Counted from the first letter of the stretch, positions 23,129 to 33,206 are shown. The stretch: DNA of 64,000 nt from Paracoccus onchidii (GCF_028294535.1 NZ_JAQBIE010000021.1:1-64000), one strand, 5' to 3'. Translations and numbers: made by a program. Notes: a model not told the origin generated them from the letters alone.

Positions 23129-24997
23129 TTACAGATGAAGCCGTAACGATTGAAATCCGTCGGGGGTGGTGCCCAGGGTCTCGATGGGGCGACCATGATG
23201 TGCGGTCAGCGTGTCGATATGTTTCAGAACACCCGGCCCGGTGTGAAACAGCGCCGTTGCACCCGGCATTTCCGCAAAGCGCCAGTTGGCCTTTTGCATC
23301 AGGCTAAGATGACGCCTGCGCCGCACATAGTTGCGCAGGACATCGGTCATCAACGCGCGGCCTTCGCAGATCACCTCGCATTCCGCCGCGAGTGTTTCGA
23401 ACAAGCCGCAGCCTGAGAGACGAAAGGAATTCGTCGCCAGGATGAAATCATCAGCTTTGCTAATGGCATGCCCGCGATGGCACAGATTCGTTATGCGCCT
23501 GGCGTGGGGATGCGCCAAGCGTCCGTCCGGGTGGTAACGGGGCGGGGCGGATAAATTGACCTGCCAGGTCACGCCGGAAACCAGATCGAAATTATAGGCC
23601 GGAAAGGCCGGGTCGATCAGCTCTGCGTCCTGGGATTCGGCGGGGATATGGTTGAACATCGACGCCGTGCGTTCCAGCCAATCGGCAAGTTGTTCGCCGG
23701 TGATGTGCAGCGCACAGATGTGATTGGGAAAACAATAGAGGTCCGAGAGGTTGCGCACCCGCAGGGGGCCGGCGGCGATGTCGGTATAGAAACCGGGGCC
23801 GCCACGCCCCCCGGCCCGATAGGGGGCGGCGGCCGAAAGGACAGGAAGATCGCGTAGGCGACTCTGGCCCAGTTTCTGCCGGATGAACCAGCGCTGTGCC
23901 ATGTTGATCAACTGCGAACCGGGGTCCGCGCCGATCAACGCTCCATGACTGAATATATCGGACGTGCAGTGCCCGACGCGGTCGCCCAGATGGCGGCGGG
24001 TGGCGCGATGGGCGCGGTTGGCCATTGCGGTGACGCGTTGATCCGAGGGCGTGGCCGTATCTATGGGTTCCGCCAGGGAATGAAACCGGCGGACCCGCCA
24101 CGTCCCGGTTTCGTCCAACCCAAGCTGCAGGTCGATGATGCCCAGATGCGACCCGCCATAACCGGCCATGACCGCCGGCTTTCCTGCAATTGTTCCGTTG
24201 TGCGGGGCAACGTCAGGCGTTGCAGGGATGTCGGGTCCGGGAAAGATCTGGTGAGCATGACCGGCGATCAAGGCGTCGATTCCGGGCACGTGGGCCAGCA
24301 GAGCGGTCGCATTTTCGCTGTCCCGACCGATGCCGCTATGGGCCAGCGCAATAATGATATCGGCCCCGTCCGCCTTCATGCGCGGCACGGTCTGATATGC
24401 AGTCCGAACAATATCGCTGCAGCTTGCCTGTTGGGCCAGGCGCTTGTCCCAGATCGCTGTTTGTGGGGGCAAAAAACCGATGACGCCGATGCAGAGGCTG
24501 CGTCTGATCCCGAATGTATCGATCATCTCGCGATGCAGCAGCACATAGGGCTTGAAACCCGGACCGTCACGAAAATGCATGTTTGCGGCCAGAAAGGGAA
24601 ATTCGGCCTTTCCGGTGACCTGCCGCAAGAAGCGCAGCCCGTAATTGAAATCATGATTGCCAAGGGCCGCTGCGTCATAGCCCATCAGGTTCATGGCTTC
24701 GATTGCCGGATGGGCGATGTCGGGGCGCATATTCGCCAGCACATCGCCCATTGGTGTTCCCTGCAGGGTGTCGCCATTGTCAAACAGCAATGTGTTGCGT
24801 GTTTCCTGACGATGCCGTGCGATCGTGGTGGCGAGCTTTGCGAAACCCGGATGATGGCCCGGAGCATCGGCATAATAGTCATATGCCAGCACGTTCATGT
24901 GCAGATCAGTCGTCGCAAGTATGCGCAGATCGAGACGGCTGATGGGAAAGAAGTTTGGCGCCAAAGTGATTCTCATGTCGCCACGACCGTCGGGCAT
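23129..24997 (-). CDS. cpdB: 2',3'-cyclic-nucleotide 2'-phosphodiesterase / 3'-nucleotidase-like enzyme
   Basis: Protein of 622 residues of the 5'-nucleotidase family. The N-terminal metallophosphatase domain (about 20-330) shows all metal motifs: ATTDLHMN, LLFDNGDTLQGTP, ALGNHDFNYG and AGHAHQIFPG. The C-terminal nucleotide-binding domain (about 370-610) follows, with ICALHITGEQLADWLERTA. ATG 24997 is supported by AGGA 8 nt upstream. Known CpdB is periplasmic, yet no signal peptide is visible here, so export is doubtful. It lies 47 nt from the SRP RNA 5' end. The region 24998-25315 upstream contains its promoter. Confidence 0.88.
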   Translation of the reverse strand: MPDGRGDMRITLAPNFFPISRLDLRILATTDLHMNVLAYDYYADAPGHHPGFAKLATTIARHRQETRNTLLFDNGDTLQGTPMGDVLANMRPDIAHPAIEAMNLMGYDAAALGNHDFNYGLRFLRQVTGKAEFPFLAANMHFRDGPGFKPYVLLHREMIDTFGIRRSLCIGVIGFLPPQTAIWDKRLAQQASCSDIVRTAYQTVPRMKADGADIIIALAHSGIGRDSENATALLAHVPGIDALIAGHAHQIFPGPDIPATPDVAPHNGTIAGKPAVMAGYGGSHLGIIDLQLGLDETGTWRVRRFHSLAEPIDTATPSDQRVTAMANRAHRATRRHLGDRVGHCTSDIFSHGALIGADPGSQLINMAQRWFIRQKLGQSRLRDLPVLSAAAPYRAGGRGGPGFYTDIAAGPLRVRNLSDLYCFPNHICALHITGEQLADWLERTASMFNHIPAESQDAELIDPAFPAYNFDLVSGVTWQVNLSAPPRYHPDGRLAHPHARRITNLCHRGHAISKADDFILATNSFRLSGCGLFETLAAECEVICEGRALMTDVLRNYVRRRRHLSLMQKANWRFAEMPGATALFHTGPGVLKHIDTLTAHHGRPIETLGTTPDGFQSLRLHL

Positions 24998-25315
24998 GCG
25001 TTTTATCCTCCGGCAGTGCCAGGTTGAAAACATTCATCAATTGCGCGCGTTCCTTGAAAACTTTAGGCATATCCCCGTCAGTAAGCAACTATAGGTTGCA
25101 CAACCTTGGTGATTACATGCAGATGTGTTGCCCAGATTTATTGACCAAAAGGACAGGATCTCAGATCGGCAAGTTTCTGCCATAAGGTGGATGTGTAAAG
25201 AGTGTTTCCCGTGATGCTTGCGACTTGGTTGAACAGTTCTTGGTCTTTGGATTATGAGCATGCACATGCGGCTCATCGTCATGTTAGGGTGAGCGTCGGT
25301 AACGGGTTTTTTCCA
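24998..25315. other. Intergenic region between divergent cpdB-like and SRPBCC genes
   Basis: This 318-nt stretch is less GC-rich than its surroundings. It contains the dyad GGTTGCACAACC at 25094-25105, overlapped by a second inverted repeat GCAAC/GTTGC (25085-25089 and 25095-25099), about 90-110 nt upstream of the cpdB-like start. This could be an operator. Both genes must be transcribed from here, but no convincing -35/-10 pair was found. No protein-coding frame looks real. Confidence 0.4.
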
Positions 25316-25771
25316 ATGAAGTTTTCAGCGCGCTTTGATGTCGATAGCACGGCACAGGAATTATTCGACATGATTGGGGATTTTCCCCGGTTTGAACGGA
25401 TGTTGATGCGTCGTGGCGCCAATGTTTCCCGGATTGATCCGGCCCAAGAGCCGGGAACAGGGATGGGGTGGCATATCGGCTTCAACTGGCGGGGGCGCAA
25501 TCGCGACATCCGCCTTGAGGTGACGCGCCATGACAGACCTGAAAAGCTGTCACTGGCCGGAAGCTCTGAGTCGCTGGATATCAGCATCGACGCGACCGTG
25601 ATCGCGCTTAGCCGATCGCGGTCGCGTCTGATTTTCGAAACCGATATTCGCCCACGCAACATGAAGGCACGCCTGATGTTGCAGACGGCCAAGTTGGGAA
25701 AACCTCAGCTTGACCGCAAGTTCGAACGCCGCATCGCCGAATTTCTCGACGATATGCAGGCCGCCAGCTAA
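25316..25771 (+). CDS. SRPBCC-family (START-like) ligand-binding protein
   Basis: Protein of 151 residues. A helix-grip fold is suggested by FDVDSTAQELFDMIGDFPRFERML at the N-terminus, alternating strands, and a C-terminal helix ending AEFLDDMQA. ATG 25316 begins at MKFSARFDV, where homology to the fold starts; in-frame codons back to 25202 look non-coding, although no clear ribosome-binding site precedes 25316. Such proteins bind hydrophobic ligands; the ligand here is unknown. It ends 5 nt before the pheA stop on the other strand. Confidence 0.75.
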   Translation: MKFSARFDVDSTAQELFDMIGDFPRFERMLMRRGANVSRIDPAQEPGTGMGWHIGFNWRGRNRDIRLEVTRHDRPEKLSLAGSSESLDISIDATVIALSRSRSRLIFETDIRPRNMKARLMLQTAKLGKPQLDRKFERRIAEFLDDMQAAS

Positions 25772-25776
25772 GTCTG

Positions 25777-26634
25777 TCAGACCCCGCCGTTTTCCTTTTG
25801 CCGGGCACGCAATGGATCGGCGGGATAGACGCCAAGGATATTCAGCTTCGACGTGAAATATCCAAGTTCGTCCAGGGCCAGCTTTACGTTGGAGTCTTCG
25901 GGATGGCCTTCGATATCGGCATAGAACTGGGTCGCGGTGAATACGCCGTCGACCATATAGCTTTCAAGCTTGGTCATGTTCACGCCATTGGTCGCAAAGC
26001 CGCCCATCGCCTTGTAAAGCGCGGCCGGGATGTTGCGCACCCGAAAGACAAAACTTGTCAGCATCCGTTCGGCGCGGCGGCTGAGATCGGGCTGCCGAGC
26101 CATCAGCAGGAAACGCGTGGTGTTGTTCTGGCGATCCTCGATCTCATCGGCCAGCCGATCGAGGCCGTATATCTCGCCGGCCAACGGTGCTGCCAACGCA
26201 GCCAGTGACGTCTTGCCGCGGGCGGCCACTTCCTTGGCTGATCCGGCCGTATCCGCGCCCGTGATCGCGCGAATGCCGTGTTCGCGCAGAAAACCGCGAC
26301 ATTGCCCCAACAGGACCGTGTGGCTCATGGCATCGGTGATGTCCGCCAGTGATGCGCCGCGCACGGCCAGAAGGCTGATGTGAACGCGCACAAATGCTTC
26401 GTCCACGATATGCAGCCCGGATTCGGGTAACAGGTGATGGATATCGGCAACGCGGCCATAGGTGGAGTTTTCGACCGGCAGCATCGCCATATCGGCCTTG
26501 CCACTGCGCACCGCATCGATCACGTCTTCGAAGGTTCGGCAGGGCAGGGGCTCCATGTCGGGACGGGCATTGCGGCAGGCCTGATGGCTGTAAGCGCCCG
26601 GCTCACCCTGAAATGCGATCCGATTTTCTGACAT
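25777..26634 (-). CDS. pheA: Prephenate dehydratase
   Basis: Protein of 285 residues. It converts prephenate to phenylpyruvate for phenylalanine synthesis. The catalytic domain has FQGEPGAYSHQA at the start and the NNTTRFLLM motif (near residue 170) with the essential Thr. A C-terminal ACT domain contains KLESYMVDGVFTATQFYAD, a variant of the ESRP phenylalanine-binding motif. There is no chorismate mutase domain, so it is monofunctional. Translation starts at ATG 26634. It is transcribed away from cycM, and the two share a 120-nt promoter region. Confidence 0.95.
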   Translation of the reverse strand: MSENRIAFQGEPGAYSHQACRNARPDMEPLPCRTFEDVIDAVRSGKADMAMLPVENSTYGRVADIHHLLPESGLHIVDEAFVRVHISLLAVRGASLADITDAMSHTVLLGQCRGFLREHGIRAITGADTAGSAKEVAARGKTSLAALAAPLAGEIYGLDRLADEIEDRQNNTTRFLLMARQPDLSRRAERMLTSFVFRVRNIPAALYKAMGGFATNGVNMTKLESYMVDGVFTATQFYADIEGHPEDSNVKLALDELGYFTSKLNILGVYPADPLRARQKENGGV

Positions 26635-26754
26635 GGTGCGCCCTCGACCTTCGAAATTTAGATGCAGATCGGTAACTATACCTTGATCACCGAAAGCGAA
26701 AGCGGATAGATACGGCGCGAATTGACGAGCTTACCAGAGCGGGGACCGCACGCG

Positions 26755-27291
26755 ATGTTCAACACGATGACCGTGACCAAGGCCGCAGGTGCGCTGATTG
26801 GCGCGCTGCTGTTTCTTTTGCTGGCCAATTGGGCGGCCAGCGGCCTGTATACCGTCGGGTCAAGCCATCATGGTGGCGAAGACGAAGAGCATGCTCAGGC
26901 ATATTCGATTCCGGTCGAGGAAAGCAGTGGCGGCGCCGAAGAAGAAGAAGTGCAGATCGACTTCGCTGCGCTGATGGCCGAGGCTGACGCTGCCGCCGGT
27001 GAAAAGGGTTTCGGCAAGTGCAAGGCCTGCCACAAACTTGACGGCAGCGACGGTGTCGGGCCGCATCTGAATGGCGTTGTCGGACGCGACGTCGCAGGGA
27101 TCGCCGGATTCGCCTATTCCGACGCCATGGTCGAGCACGCGGCCGAGGCCCCGCAATGGACGCCCGAAGCCCTGCAAGAGTTTCTGGAAAATCCCAAGGG
27201 CGTCGTGAAGGGCACCAAGATGTCCTTTGCGGGCCTGAAAAAACCCGAAGATCGCGCAGATCTGATCGCATATCTTGAATCGCAACAGTAA
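26755..27291 (+). CDS. cycM: Membrane-anchored cytochrome c552 (CycM type)
   Basis: Protein of 178 residues. An uncleaved hydrophobic anchor (about residues 8-28) is followed by an acidic linker of about 50 residues and a class I cytochrome c domain. The haem motif is CKACH (C89, C92, H93) and the axial methionine is probably M156 in GTKMSFAG. Paracoccus CycM has this layout and carries electrons from the bc1 complex to the aa3 oxidase; the role here is inferred from that. The start has GAGCGGGGA upstream. The next gene begins after a strong terminator at 27317-27347. Confidence 0.93.
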   Translation: MFNTMTVTKAAGALIGALLFLLLANWAASGLYTVGSSHHGGEDEEHAQAYSIPVEESSGGAEEEEVQIDFAALMAEADAAAGEKGFGKCKACHKLDGSDGVGPHLNGVVGRDVAGIAGFAYSDAMVEHAAEAPQWTPEALQEFLENPKGVVKGTKMSFAGLKKPEDRADLIAYLESQQ

Positions 27292-27316
27292 ACTGACGGC
27301 GATCATGCAAACGAGA

Positions 27317-27347
27317 AAGGGGCGTGGCCGGTGGTCGCGCCCTTTTT
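27317..27347 (+). terminator. Rho-independent terminator of cycM
   Basis: An 8-bp stem with one G-T pair (AAGGGGCG at 27317-27324, CGCCCTTT at 27338-27345) and a run of five T residues at 27343-27347 lies 25 nt after the cycM stop. Confidence 0.85.
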
Positions 27348-27436
27348 CCGTGCGTCCCGTTCACGAAAACGCGGCTTGATCGCCCCCGTCCGGCTGGCCT
27401 AGCGTGAGCGAACCTGAATCTGACCGGAGGTTGCCG

Positions 27437-29281
27437 ATGCGCCGTTTCGCCCTGATCGCTGTTCTTGCCGCATTTTCCGGGGCACCGGCCCTGGCGCAAG
27501 AGAAGACGATCACCGCACATGGGATCGGTGTCTTTGACGATCTGAAGCTGCCGGCGGATTTCGACCATCTTCCCTATGTCAATCCTCAGGCACCCAAGGG
27601 CGGCGAGATGTCCGAGGCGATCCCCAATTCGACGGGTTTCGACAATTACAATCCGTTTACCTTTCGCGGGCGGGCTGCGGTTCTGTCTTCCTCCATGCTC
27701 GAGTCGATTCTGACGGGCACCGCAGACGAGGTCGGGGCGGCCTATTGCCTGCTATGCGAATCGCTGGAATATCCGGAAGATCGCGATTGGGTGATTTTCC
27801 ATCTACGGCCCGAGGCCAGGTTCAGCGATGGCACGCCCTTGACCGCGCATGATGTGCTGTTCAGCTATGAAACCCTGCGCGACAAGGGGCTGTCTTCATT
27901 CCGGGTCGTGATCGGGCAACAGGTCGCGAAGGCCGAAGTGATCGATGATCATGCGATCAAGTTCATTTTCACGCCTGACTATCCGCGTCGTGATGTCATT
28001 CAGTCAGTCGGATCATTGCCGGTTTTCAGTCGCAAGGATTTCGCGGACAACAACCGCGATCTCGAGGCGCCGATGGACAAGGCCCTGATCGGGTCGGGAC
28101 CGTATATGTTCGACAGCGCCGATATCAATCGCAAGGTCGTCTATCGGCGCAACCCGGACTATTGGGGGAAAGATCTGCCGATCAATCGCGGACGGCACAA
28201 TTTTGATCGCATACGGTTCGAATATTTTTCAGATTACGATGCCGCATTCGAGGCGTTCAAGGCGGGCGAATATGCGTTCAGGCGTGAGGTTAGCAGCATT
28301 ATCTGGGCGACGCGTTACGACTTTCCCGCGCTTGAAAAGGGGTGGGTCATCAAGGAAACCTTGCCGGATGGGCAAATCGCGTCGGGACAGGCCTGGGTTC
28401 TGAACATGCGGCGGCCGGATTGGCAGGATATCCGCGTGCGCCAGGCGATCGGCCTGATGTTCAACTTTGAATGGTCAAATGACGCCCTGTTCTATGGGTT
28501 GTATGATCGCGTCGACAGCTTCTGGGACAACAGCCATCTTGAGGCGACGGGAACGCCGGATGAGGGTGAGGTCGCGTTGCTGGAACCCTTGGCCGCAGAT
28601 CTGCCGGAAGGGATCTTGACCGATGAGGTGGCCACGGCGCCCATGAGTGGCAAACGGCAGCTCGATCGCGCGAACCAGCGCAAGGCTTCGCAGCTGTTGG
28701 ATGCGGCGGGTTGGACCGTGGCAGATGACGGCAAGAGGCGCAATTCCGAAGGCCGTCAGCTTGCCCTTGAAATTCTGAATGATAGCCAGACTTTTGATCG
28801 GGTTATCAACCCTTTGGTTCAAAATCTTCAAGCATTGGGTGTAGACGCCCGAAACGTTCGCGTGGACAATGCGGAATATGAAAACCGCAAGCGCAGCCAT
28901 GATTTCGATCTGATCTCTGACCATCTGGGTCAGGATGAAATCCCCGGATCGGGATTGCAGCAATATTTCGGTTCGGCCAATGTCGGTGATGTGTTCAATC
29001 CGATGGGCCTGGCAAATCCTGCGATCGATGCGTTGATTTCAAAGGTCGAGGCGGCCGCAACCCCCGAAGAATTGACGACCCGCGTTCACGCGCTTGATCG
29101 GGCCTTGCGCAGCTTGCATTTCTGGATTCCCCAGTGGTTCAACGCAAATCATCTGGTCGCCTATTACGATCAATACGGTCGGCCGGAAACAATGCCTCCA
29201 TATGCCTTGGGCGAGATGGATTTCTGGTGGTATGACGCGGAAAAGGGCAAGGCACTGCGTGATGCGGGTGCGCTGCGTTAA
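27437..29281 (+). CDS. yejA: Peptide ABC transporter substrate-binding protein, YejA-like
   Basis: Protein of 614 residues, close to E. coli YejA. A Sec signal peptide (MRRFALIAVLAAFSGAPALAQ) cleaves after ALA, so the mature protein is periplasmic. The SBP_bac_5 fold shows WVIFHLRPEARFSDGTPLTAHDV and a C-terminal FWIPQWFNANHLVAYYD segment characteristic of the Yej group. It would capture oligopeptides, or microcin C-type compounds, for import by the next three genes. ATG 27437 has GGAGG 6 nt upstream; a longer frame to 27404 lacks this. Confidence 0.92.
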   Translation: MRRFALIAVLAAFSGAPALAQEKTITAHGIGVFDDLKLPADFDHLPYVNPQAPKGGEMSEAIPNSTGFDNYNPFTFRGRAAVLSSSMLESILTGTADEVGAAYCLLCESLEYPEDRDWVIFHLRPEARFSDGTPLTAHDVLFSYETLRDKGLSSFRVVIGQQVAKAEVIDDHAIKFIFTPDYPRRDVIQSVGSLPVFSRKDFADNNRDLEAPMDKALIGSGPYMFDSADINRKVVYRRNPDYWGKDLPINRGRHNFDRIRFEYFSDYDAAFEAFKAGEYAFRREVSSIIWATRYDFPALEKGWVIKETLPDGQIASGQAWVLNMRRPDWQDIRVRQAIGLMFNFEWSNDALFYGLYDRVDSFWDNSHLEATGTPDEGEVALLEPLAADLPEGILTDEVATAPMSGKRQLDRANQRKASQLLDAAGWTVADDGKRRNSEGRQLALEILNDSQTFDRVINPLVQNLQALGVDARNVRVDNAEYENRKRSHDFDLISDHLGQDEIPGSGLQQYFGSANVGDVFNPMGLANPAIDALISKVEAAATPEELTTRVHALDRALRSLHFWIPQWFNANHLVAYYDQYGRPETMPPYALGEMDFWWYDAEKGKALRDAGALR

Positions 29282-29386
29282 GGCAAATGTCTTGATTTCC
29301 GCTGTCGGATTGCCGACAAGGCGGATCAATCGAACAGGACCGCCAAGGTCCGCAACGTCCCCAGGGGCGGGCAGAAGGACAGGCTG

Positions 29387-30466
29387 ATGGGCGCCTATAT
29401 CTTGCGGCGTTTGCTGCTGATCATCCCCACGTTGATCGGTATCATGCTGGTCAATTTCACGCTGACGCAATTCGTGCCGGGCGGCCCGATCGAACAGATC
29501 GCTGCCCAGATTCAGGGCGAGGGCGACGCATTCCGAAATATTGCCGGCGGCGGCGCCGAGGCCGGCGGCGGATCGGGCAGCGAACAATATCAGGGTGCAA
29601 GGGGATTGCCGCCCGAATTCATTGCTCAACTTGAAAAAGAGTTCGGCTTTGACAAGCCCCCGGTCGAGCGTTTCCTGACCATGCTTGCGAACTATCTGCG
29701 CTTTGATTTCGGCAGCAGTTGGTTCAGGTCGGTCAGCGTCGTCGATCTGGTGATCGAGAAGATGCCGGTCTCGATCACGCTGGGGCTGTGGTCGACCCTT
29801 CTGGCTTATCTGATCTCGATCCCGCTGGGGATCCGAAAGGCGGTGCGCGACGGTTCGCGTTTCGATACATGGACTTCGGGCGTGATCATCATGGGATACG
29901 CGATCCCGGCCTTCCTGTTTGCAGTGCTGCTGATGGTGCTGTTCGCGGGCGGCAGCTATTGGAAGATCTTTCCGTTGCGCGGTCTGGTCAGCGACAATTT
30001 CGACAGCCTGTCCACCTGGGGCCAGATCAAGGATTACGCCTGGCACGTGACCCTGCCGGTGATCGCCTCGACGATTTCTAGCTTTGCGACATTGACCCTG
30101 CTGACCAAGAACAGCTTTCTGGACGAGATCAACAAGCAATATGTCATGACGGCGCGCGCCAAGGGCCTGACCGAGCGGCGGGTGCTGTATGGCCATGTCT
30201 TCCGCAACGCGATGCTGATCGTGATCGCGGGCTTTCCGGCGATGTTTCTGGGCGTGTTCTTCGGTGCGTCGATCCTGATCGAGACGATCTTCTCGCTGGA
30301 CGGGCTGGGGCGTCTGGGATTCGAGGCGGCGGTGCAACGTGACTATCCGGTGATCTTCGGCACGCTTTACGTCTTTGGCCTGATGAGCCTGATCGTCGGC
30401 ATCCTGTCGGATCTGATGTATGTCTTTGTCGATCCGCGCATCGACTTTGAATCGAGGGCGGGCTGA
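29387..30466 (+). CDS. yejB: Peptide ABC transporter permease, YejB-like
   Basis: Protein of 359 residues with six predicted membrane segments. The first is at residues 8-26 and the rest lie in the C-terminal two thirds. The DppB-type loop motif with conserved EAA region is at about residue 260 ([25 protein letters not shown]). A long periplasmic insert (about residues 35-95) contains a Gly-rich segment, as in YejB. GAAGGA precedes the ATG. The stop overlaps the next start by 1 nt. It is the first permease of the operon, 105 nt after yejA. Confidence 0.92.
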   Translation: MGAYILRRLLLIIPTLIGIMLVNFTLTQFVPGGPIEQIAAQIQGEGDAFRNIAGGGAEAGGGSGSEQYQGARGLPPEFIAQLEKEFGFDKPPVERFLTMLANYLRFDFGSSWFRSVSVVDLVIEKMPVSITLGLWSTLLAYLISIPLGIRKAVRDGSRFDTWTSGVIIMGYAIPAFLFAVLLMVLFAGGSYWKIFPLRGLVSDNFDSLSTWGQIKDYAWHVTLPVIASTISSFATLTLLTKNSFLDEINKQYVMTARAKGLTERRVLYGHVFRNAMLIVIAGFPAMFLGVFFGASILIETIFSLDGLGRLGFEAAVQRDYPVIFGTLYVFGLMSLIVGILSDLMYVFVDPRIDFESRAG

Positions 30467-31569
30467 TGGCGATCTCGGAACTGAACAAGCGGCGTTGGCG
30501 CAATTTCCGGCGCAACGGGCGGGCCTTCTGGTCGCTGATCATCTTTGCGATCCTGTTCGTGGTCGCCATGCTGGCCGAGGTGGTGGCCAATGACAAACCC
30601 ATCGTCGTCAGCTATCGCGGCGAGTTGTTCTTCCCTGCCTACAAATTCTATCCCGAAACCGCCTTCGGGGGGGATTTCGGGACCGAGGCGATCTATCGCG
30701 ACGAGGCCGTGCAATGCCTGATCGTGACCGGTGGACGTCAGGAATGCTGGGATGATCCGGAAGAACTGATCCGGTCTGTAAAGGCCGGCAATAGTGATAT
30801 TCCCGAAGATGAACAGGGCTGGATGATCTGGCCACCGATCCCCTATCACTACAAGACCATCAACAATGTGGGCACGGCCCCCAGCGCACCGGATGGCGAT
30901 CACTGGCTGGGCACCGACGATACGGCCCGTGATGTGTTGGCACGGGTGATCTATGGGTTCCGGTTGTCGATCCTGTTCACGCTGATCGTGACGGTGGTGG
31001 CATCCTCGATCGGGATCGCGGCGGGCGCTGTGCAGGGCTATTTCGGCGGGCGGACCGATCTGGTCTTTCAACGGGTTCTGGAAATCTGGGCCTCGACGCC
31101 GGGTCTGTATGTCATCATCATTCTGTTCGCCATTCTGGGGCGCAGCTTCTGGCTGCTGGTCTTTGTGACGATCCTGTTCGGCTGGCCTGCGTTGGTGGGT
31201 GTGGTTCGCGCGGAATTCCTGCGGGCGCGGAACCTCGAATATGTCCGCGCGGCGCGGGCCTTGGGGGTCAGTGACCGCAAGATCATGTTCCGCCACATCC
31301 TGCCCAATGCGATGGTCGCCACGCTGACCATGATGCCCTTTGTCGTCACAGGCACCATCAGCGGCCTGGCTGCGCTGGACTATCTGGGGTATGGGCTGCC
31401 TGCTTCCGCACCTTCTCTGGGTGAGCTGGCCTTGCAGGCCAAGCAGAACCTTCAGGCGCCCTGGCTGGCATTCACGGCCTTCTTTACCTTTGCCATCATG
31501 CTGTCATTGCTGGTCTTCGTCTTCGAAGGCGTGCGCGATGCATTTGACCCGCGAAAGACCTTCAAATGA
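30466..31569 (+). CDS. yejE: Peptide ABC transporter permease, YejE-like
   Basis: Protein of 367 residues. It has an N-terminal membrane segment, then a long periplasmic domain (about 40-150), then five more membrane segments. The EAA-type coupling motif is LEYVRAARALGVSDRKIMFRHILPNAM. This large extracytoplasmic N-terminal domain marks YejE among DppC-type permeases. ATG overlaps the yejB stop by one base, and the gene ends overlapping yejF by 4 nt (ATGA). Confidence 0.92.
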   Translation: MAISELNKRRWRNFRRNGRAFWSLIIFAILFVVAMLAEVVANDKPIVVSYRGELFFPAYKFYPETAFGGDFGTEAIYRDEAVQCLIVTGGRQECWDDPEELIRSVKAGNSDIPEDEQGWMIWPPIPYHYKTINNVGTAPSAPDGDHWLGTDDTARDVLARVIYGFRLSILFTLIVTVVASSIGIAAGAVQGYFGGRTDLVFQRVLEIWASTPGLYVIIILFAILGRSFWLLVFVTILFGWPALVGVVRAEFLRARNLEYVRAARALGVSDRKIMFRHILPNAMVATLTMMPFVVTGTISGLAALDYLGYGLPASAPSLGELALQAKQNLQAPWLAFTAFFTFAIMLSLLVFVFEGVRDAFDPRKTFK

Positions 31570-33206
31570 GTTTGGATCAGGAACAGGCCGTGTTGCACGG
31601 GGATTCTCAGCACGCGAATACGGTGCTGGATGTTCGCGATCTGACGATCGGTTTTCGACAGGAAGGGCAGATCATTCCCGCGGTCAAGGGCGTCAGTTTC
31701 CGAATCGGACGCGGTGAAACCGTTGCGCTGGTGGGGGAATCGGGGTCGGGAAAATCGGTCACCGCGCTATCGTCGGTAAGGTTGTTGGGCGATTCCGCAG
31801 TTGTCGATGGTTCGATCCGATATGATGGGCAACAGATGGTCGGGGCGTCGGATGCGCTGCTGCGTGACATTCGCGGCAATGACATCAGCTTCATTTTCCA
31901 AGAGCCGATGACATCGCTGAACCCGCTGCATACGCTTGAAAAACAGCTCAGTGAAAGCCTGGCCCTGCACCAGGGGCTGACGGGGGGTGCCGCACGGCAG
32001 CGGATTATCGAATTGTTGAACCGGGTCGGAATCCGCGACCCCGAAAGCAGGCTGGCCGATTATCCGCATCAGCTTTCGGGGGGGCAACGTCAACGGGTGA
32101 TGATCGCGATGGCATTGGCCAATGGCCCGGATCTGCTGATCGCCGATGAACCCACGACCGCGCTGGATGTCACCATTCAGGCCCAGATCCTCGATCTGCT
32201 GCGCGAACTGAAAGAGGCCGAAGGGCTTTCGATGCTGTTCATCAGTCACGATCTTGGCATTGTTCGGCGGATCGCCGACCGTGTTTGCGTGATGAAGGAT
32301 GGCATTATCGTGGAACAGGGCCCGACCGAGCAGATCTTTGCCGCGCCCCGGCACGAATATACCCGGATGCTGCTGGAGGCGGAACCGACCGGCGAGGCCG
32401 AGCCGGTGCCCGATGATGCCGAGTTGCTGGTGGAGACCCGCGATCTCAAGGTGTGGTTTCCGATCCAGCGCGGTCTGATGCGGCGGACCGTGGGGCATAT
32501 CAAGGCCGTGAATGGCGCCACGCTTGGGGTTCGTGCGGGGGAAACACTGGGCATTGTCGGGGAATCTGGCAGCGGCAAGACCACGCTTGCGTTGGCGATC
32601 ATGCGGTTGATCGAAAGCGATGGGCCAATTCTGTTCATGGGGCAGGACATCGCGGGTTGGGGCGGCAAGCAATTGCGTCGTTTGCGCCGCGACATGCAGA
32701 TCGTGTTTCAGGATCCCTATGGCAGCCTGTCGCCGCGTATGACCGTCGAGCAGATCATTGCCGAAGGTCTGGGGGTGCATGGCGTTCAGAAAGAGGCCGA
32801 CCGCCGCCAGATGGTCAGCGACATCATGACCGAGGTCGGGCTGAAGCCAGAAATGATGCATCGCTACCCACACGAGTTCAGCGGTGGCCAGAGACAGCGA
32901 ATCGCAATTGCCCGTGCCATGATATTGCGCCCGAAGGTGGTGGTTCTGGACGAGCCGACATCCGCATTGGACATGACGGTTCAGGTCCAGATCGTACAAT
33001 TGCTGCGCGGTCTGCAACGCAAATATGGCCTGGCGTTTCTGTTCATCAGCCACGATTTGCGCGTCGTGCGGGCCATGTCGCACCAGATCATGGTGATGCG
33101 TGCGGGTGAGGTGGTCGAGCAGGGCGCGGCCGCCGAGATATTCAATGCGCCCTCCAGCGGGTATACTCGGGATCTGTTGAAAGCTGCGTTTCTCGATCGG
33201 TCATGA
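31566..33206 (+). CDS. yejF: Peptide ABC transporter ATP-binding protein, two fused ATPase domains, YejF-like
   Basis: Protein of 546 residues with two ABC ATPase domains in tandem. Domain 1 has Walker A GESGSGKS (near 57), signature LSGGQRQR (near 170) and DEPTTALD; domain 2 has GESGSGKTTL (near 333), FSGGQRQR (near 440) and DEPTSALD. Each half ends in the oligopeptide-type tail (PRHEYTRMLL; PSSGYTRDLL). This DppD-DppF fusion is the YejF layout and supplies both ATPases for YejBE. The GT4 gene that follows overlaps by 4 nt, which links it to this operon. Confidence 0.95.
   Translation: MSLDQEQAVLHGDSQHANTVLDVRDLTIGFRQEGQIIPAVKGVSFRIGRGETVALVGESGSGKSVTALSSVRLLGDSAVVDGSIRYDGQQMVGASDALLRDIRGNDISFIFQEPMTSLNPLHTLEKQLSESLALHQGLTGGAARQRIIELLNRVGIRDPESRLADYPHQLSGGQRQRVMIAMALANGPDLLIADEPTTALDVTIQAQILDLLRELKEAEGLSMLFISHDLGIVRRIADRVCVMKDGIIVEQGPTEQIFAAPRHEYTRMLLEAEPTGEAEPVPDDAELLVETRDLKVWFPIQRGLMRRTVGHIKAVNGATLGVRAGETLGIVGESGSGKTTLALAIMRLIESDGPILFMGQDIAGWGGKQLRRLRRDMQIVFQDPYGSLSPRMTVEQIIAEGLGVHGVQKEADRRQMVSDIMTEVGLKPEMMHRYPHEFSGGQRQRIAIARAMILRPKVVVLDEPTSALDMTVQVQIVQLLRGLQRKYGLAFLFISHDLRVVRAMSHQIMVMRAGEVVEQGAAAEIFNAPSSGYTRDLLKAAFLDRS

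Noticed and set aside
29039..30337. 432-codon minus-strand frame rich in Gln, Arg and His
   Set aside because: Antisense to yejA/yejB. Such composition is typical of antisense frames in high-GC genes.
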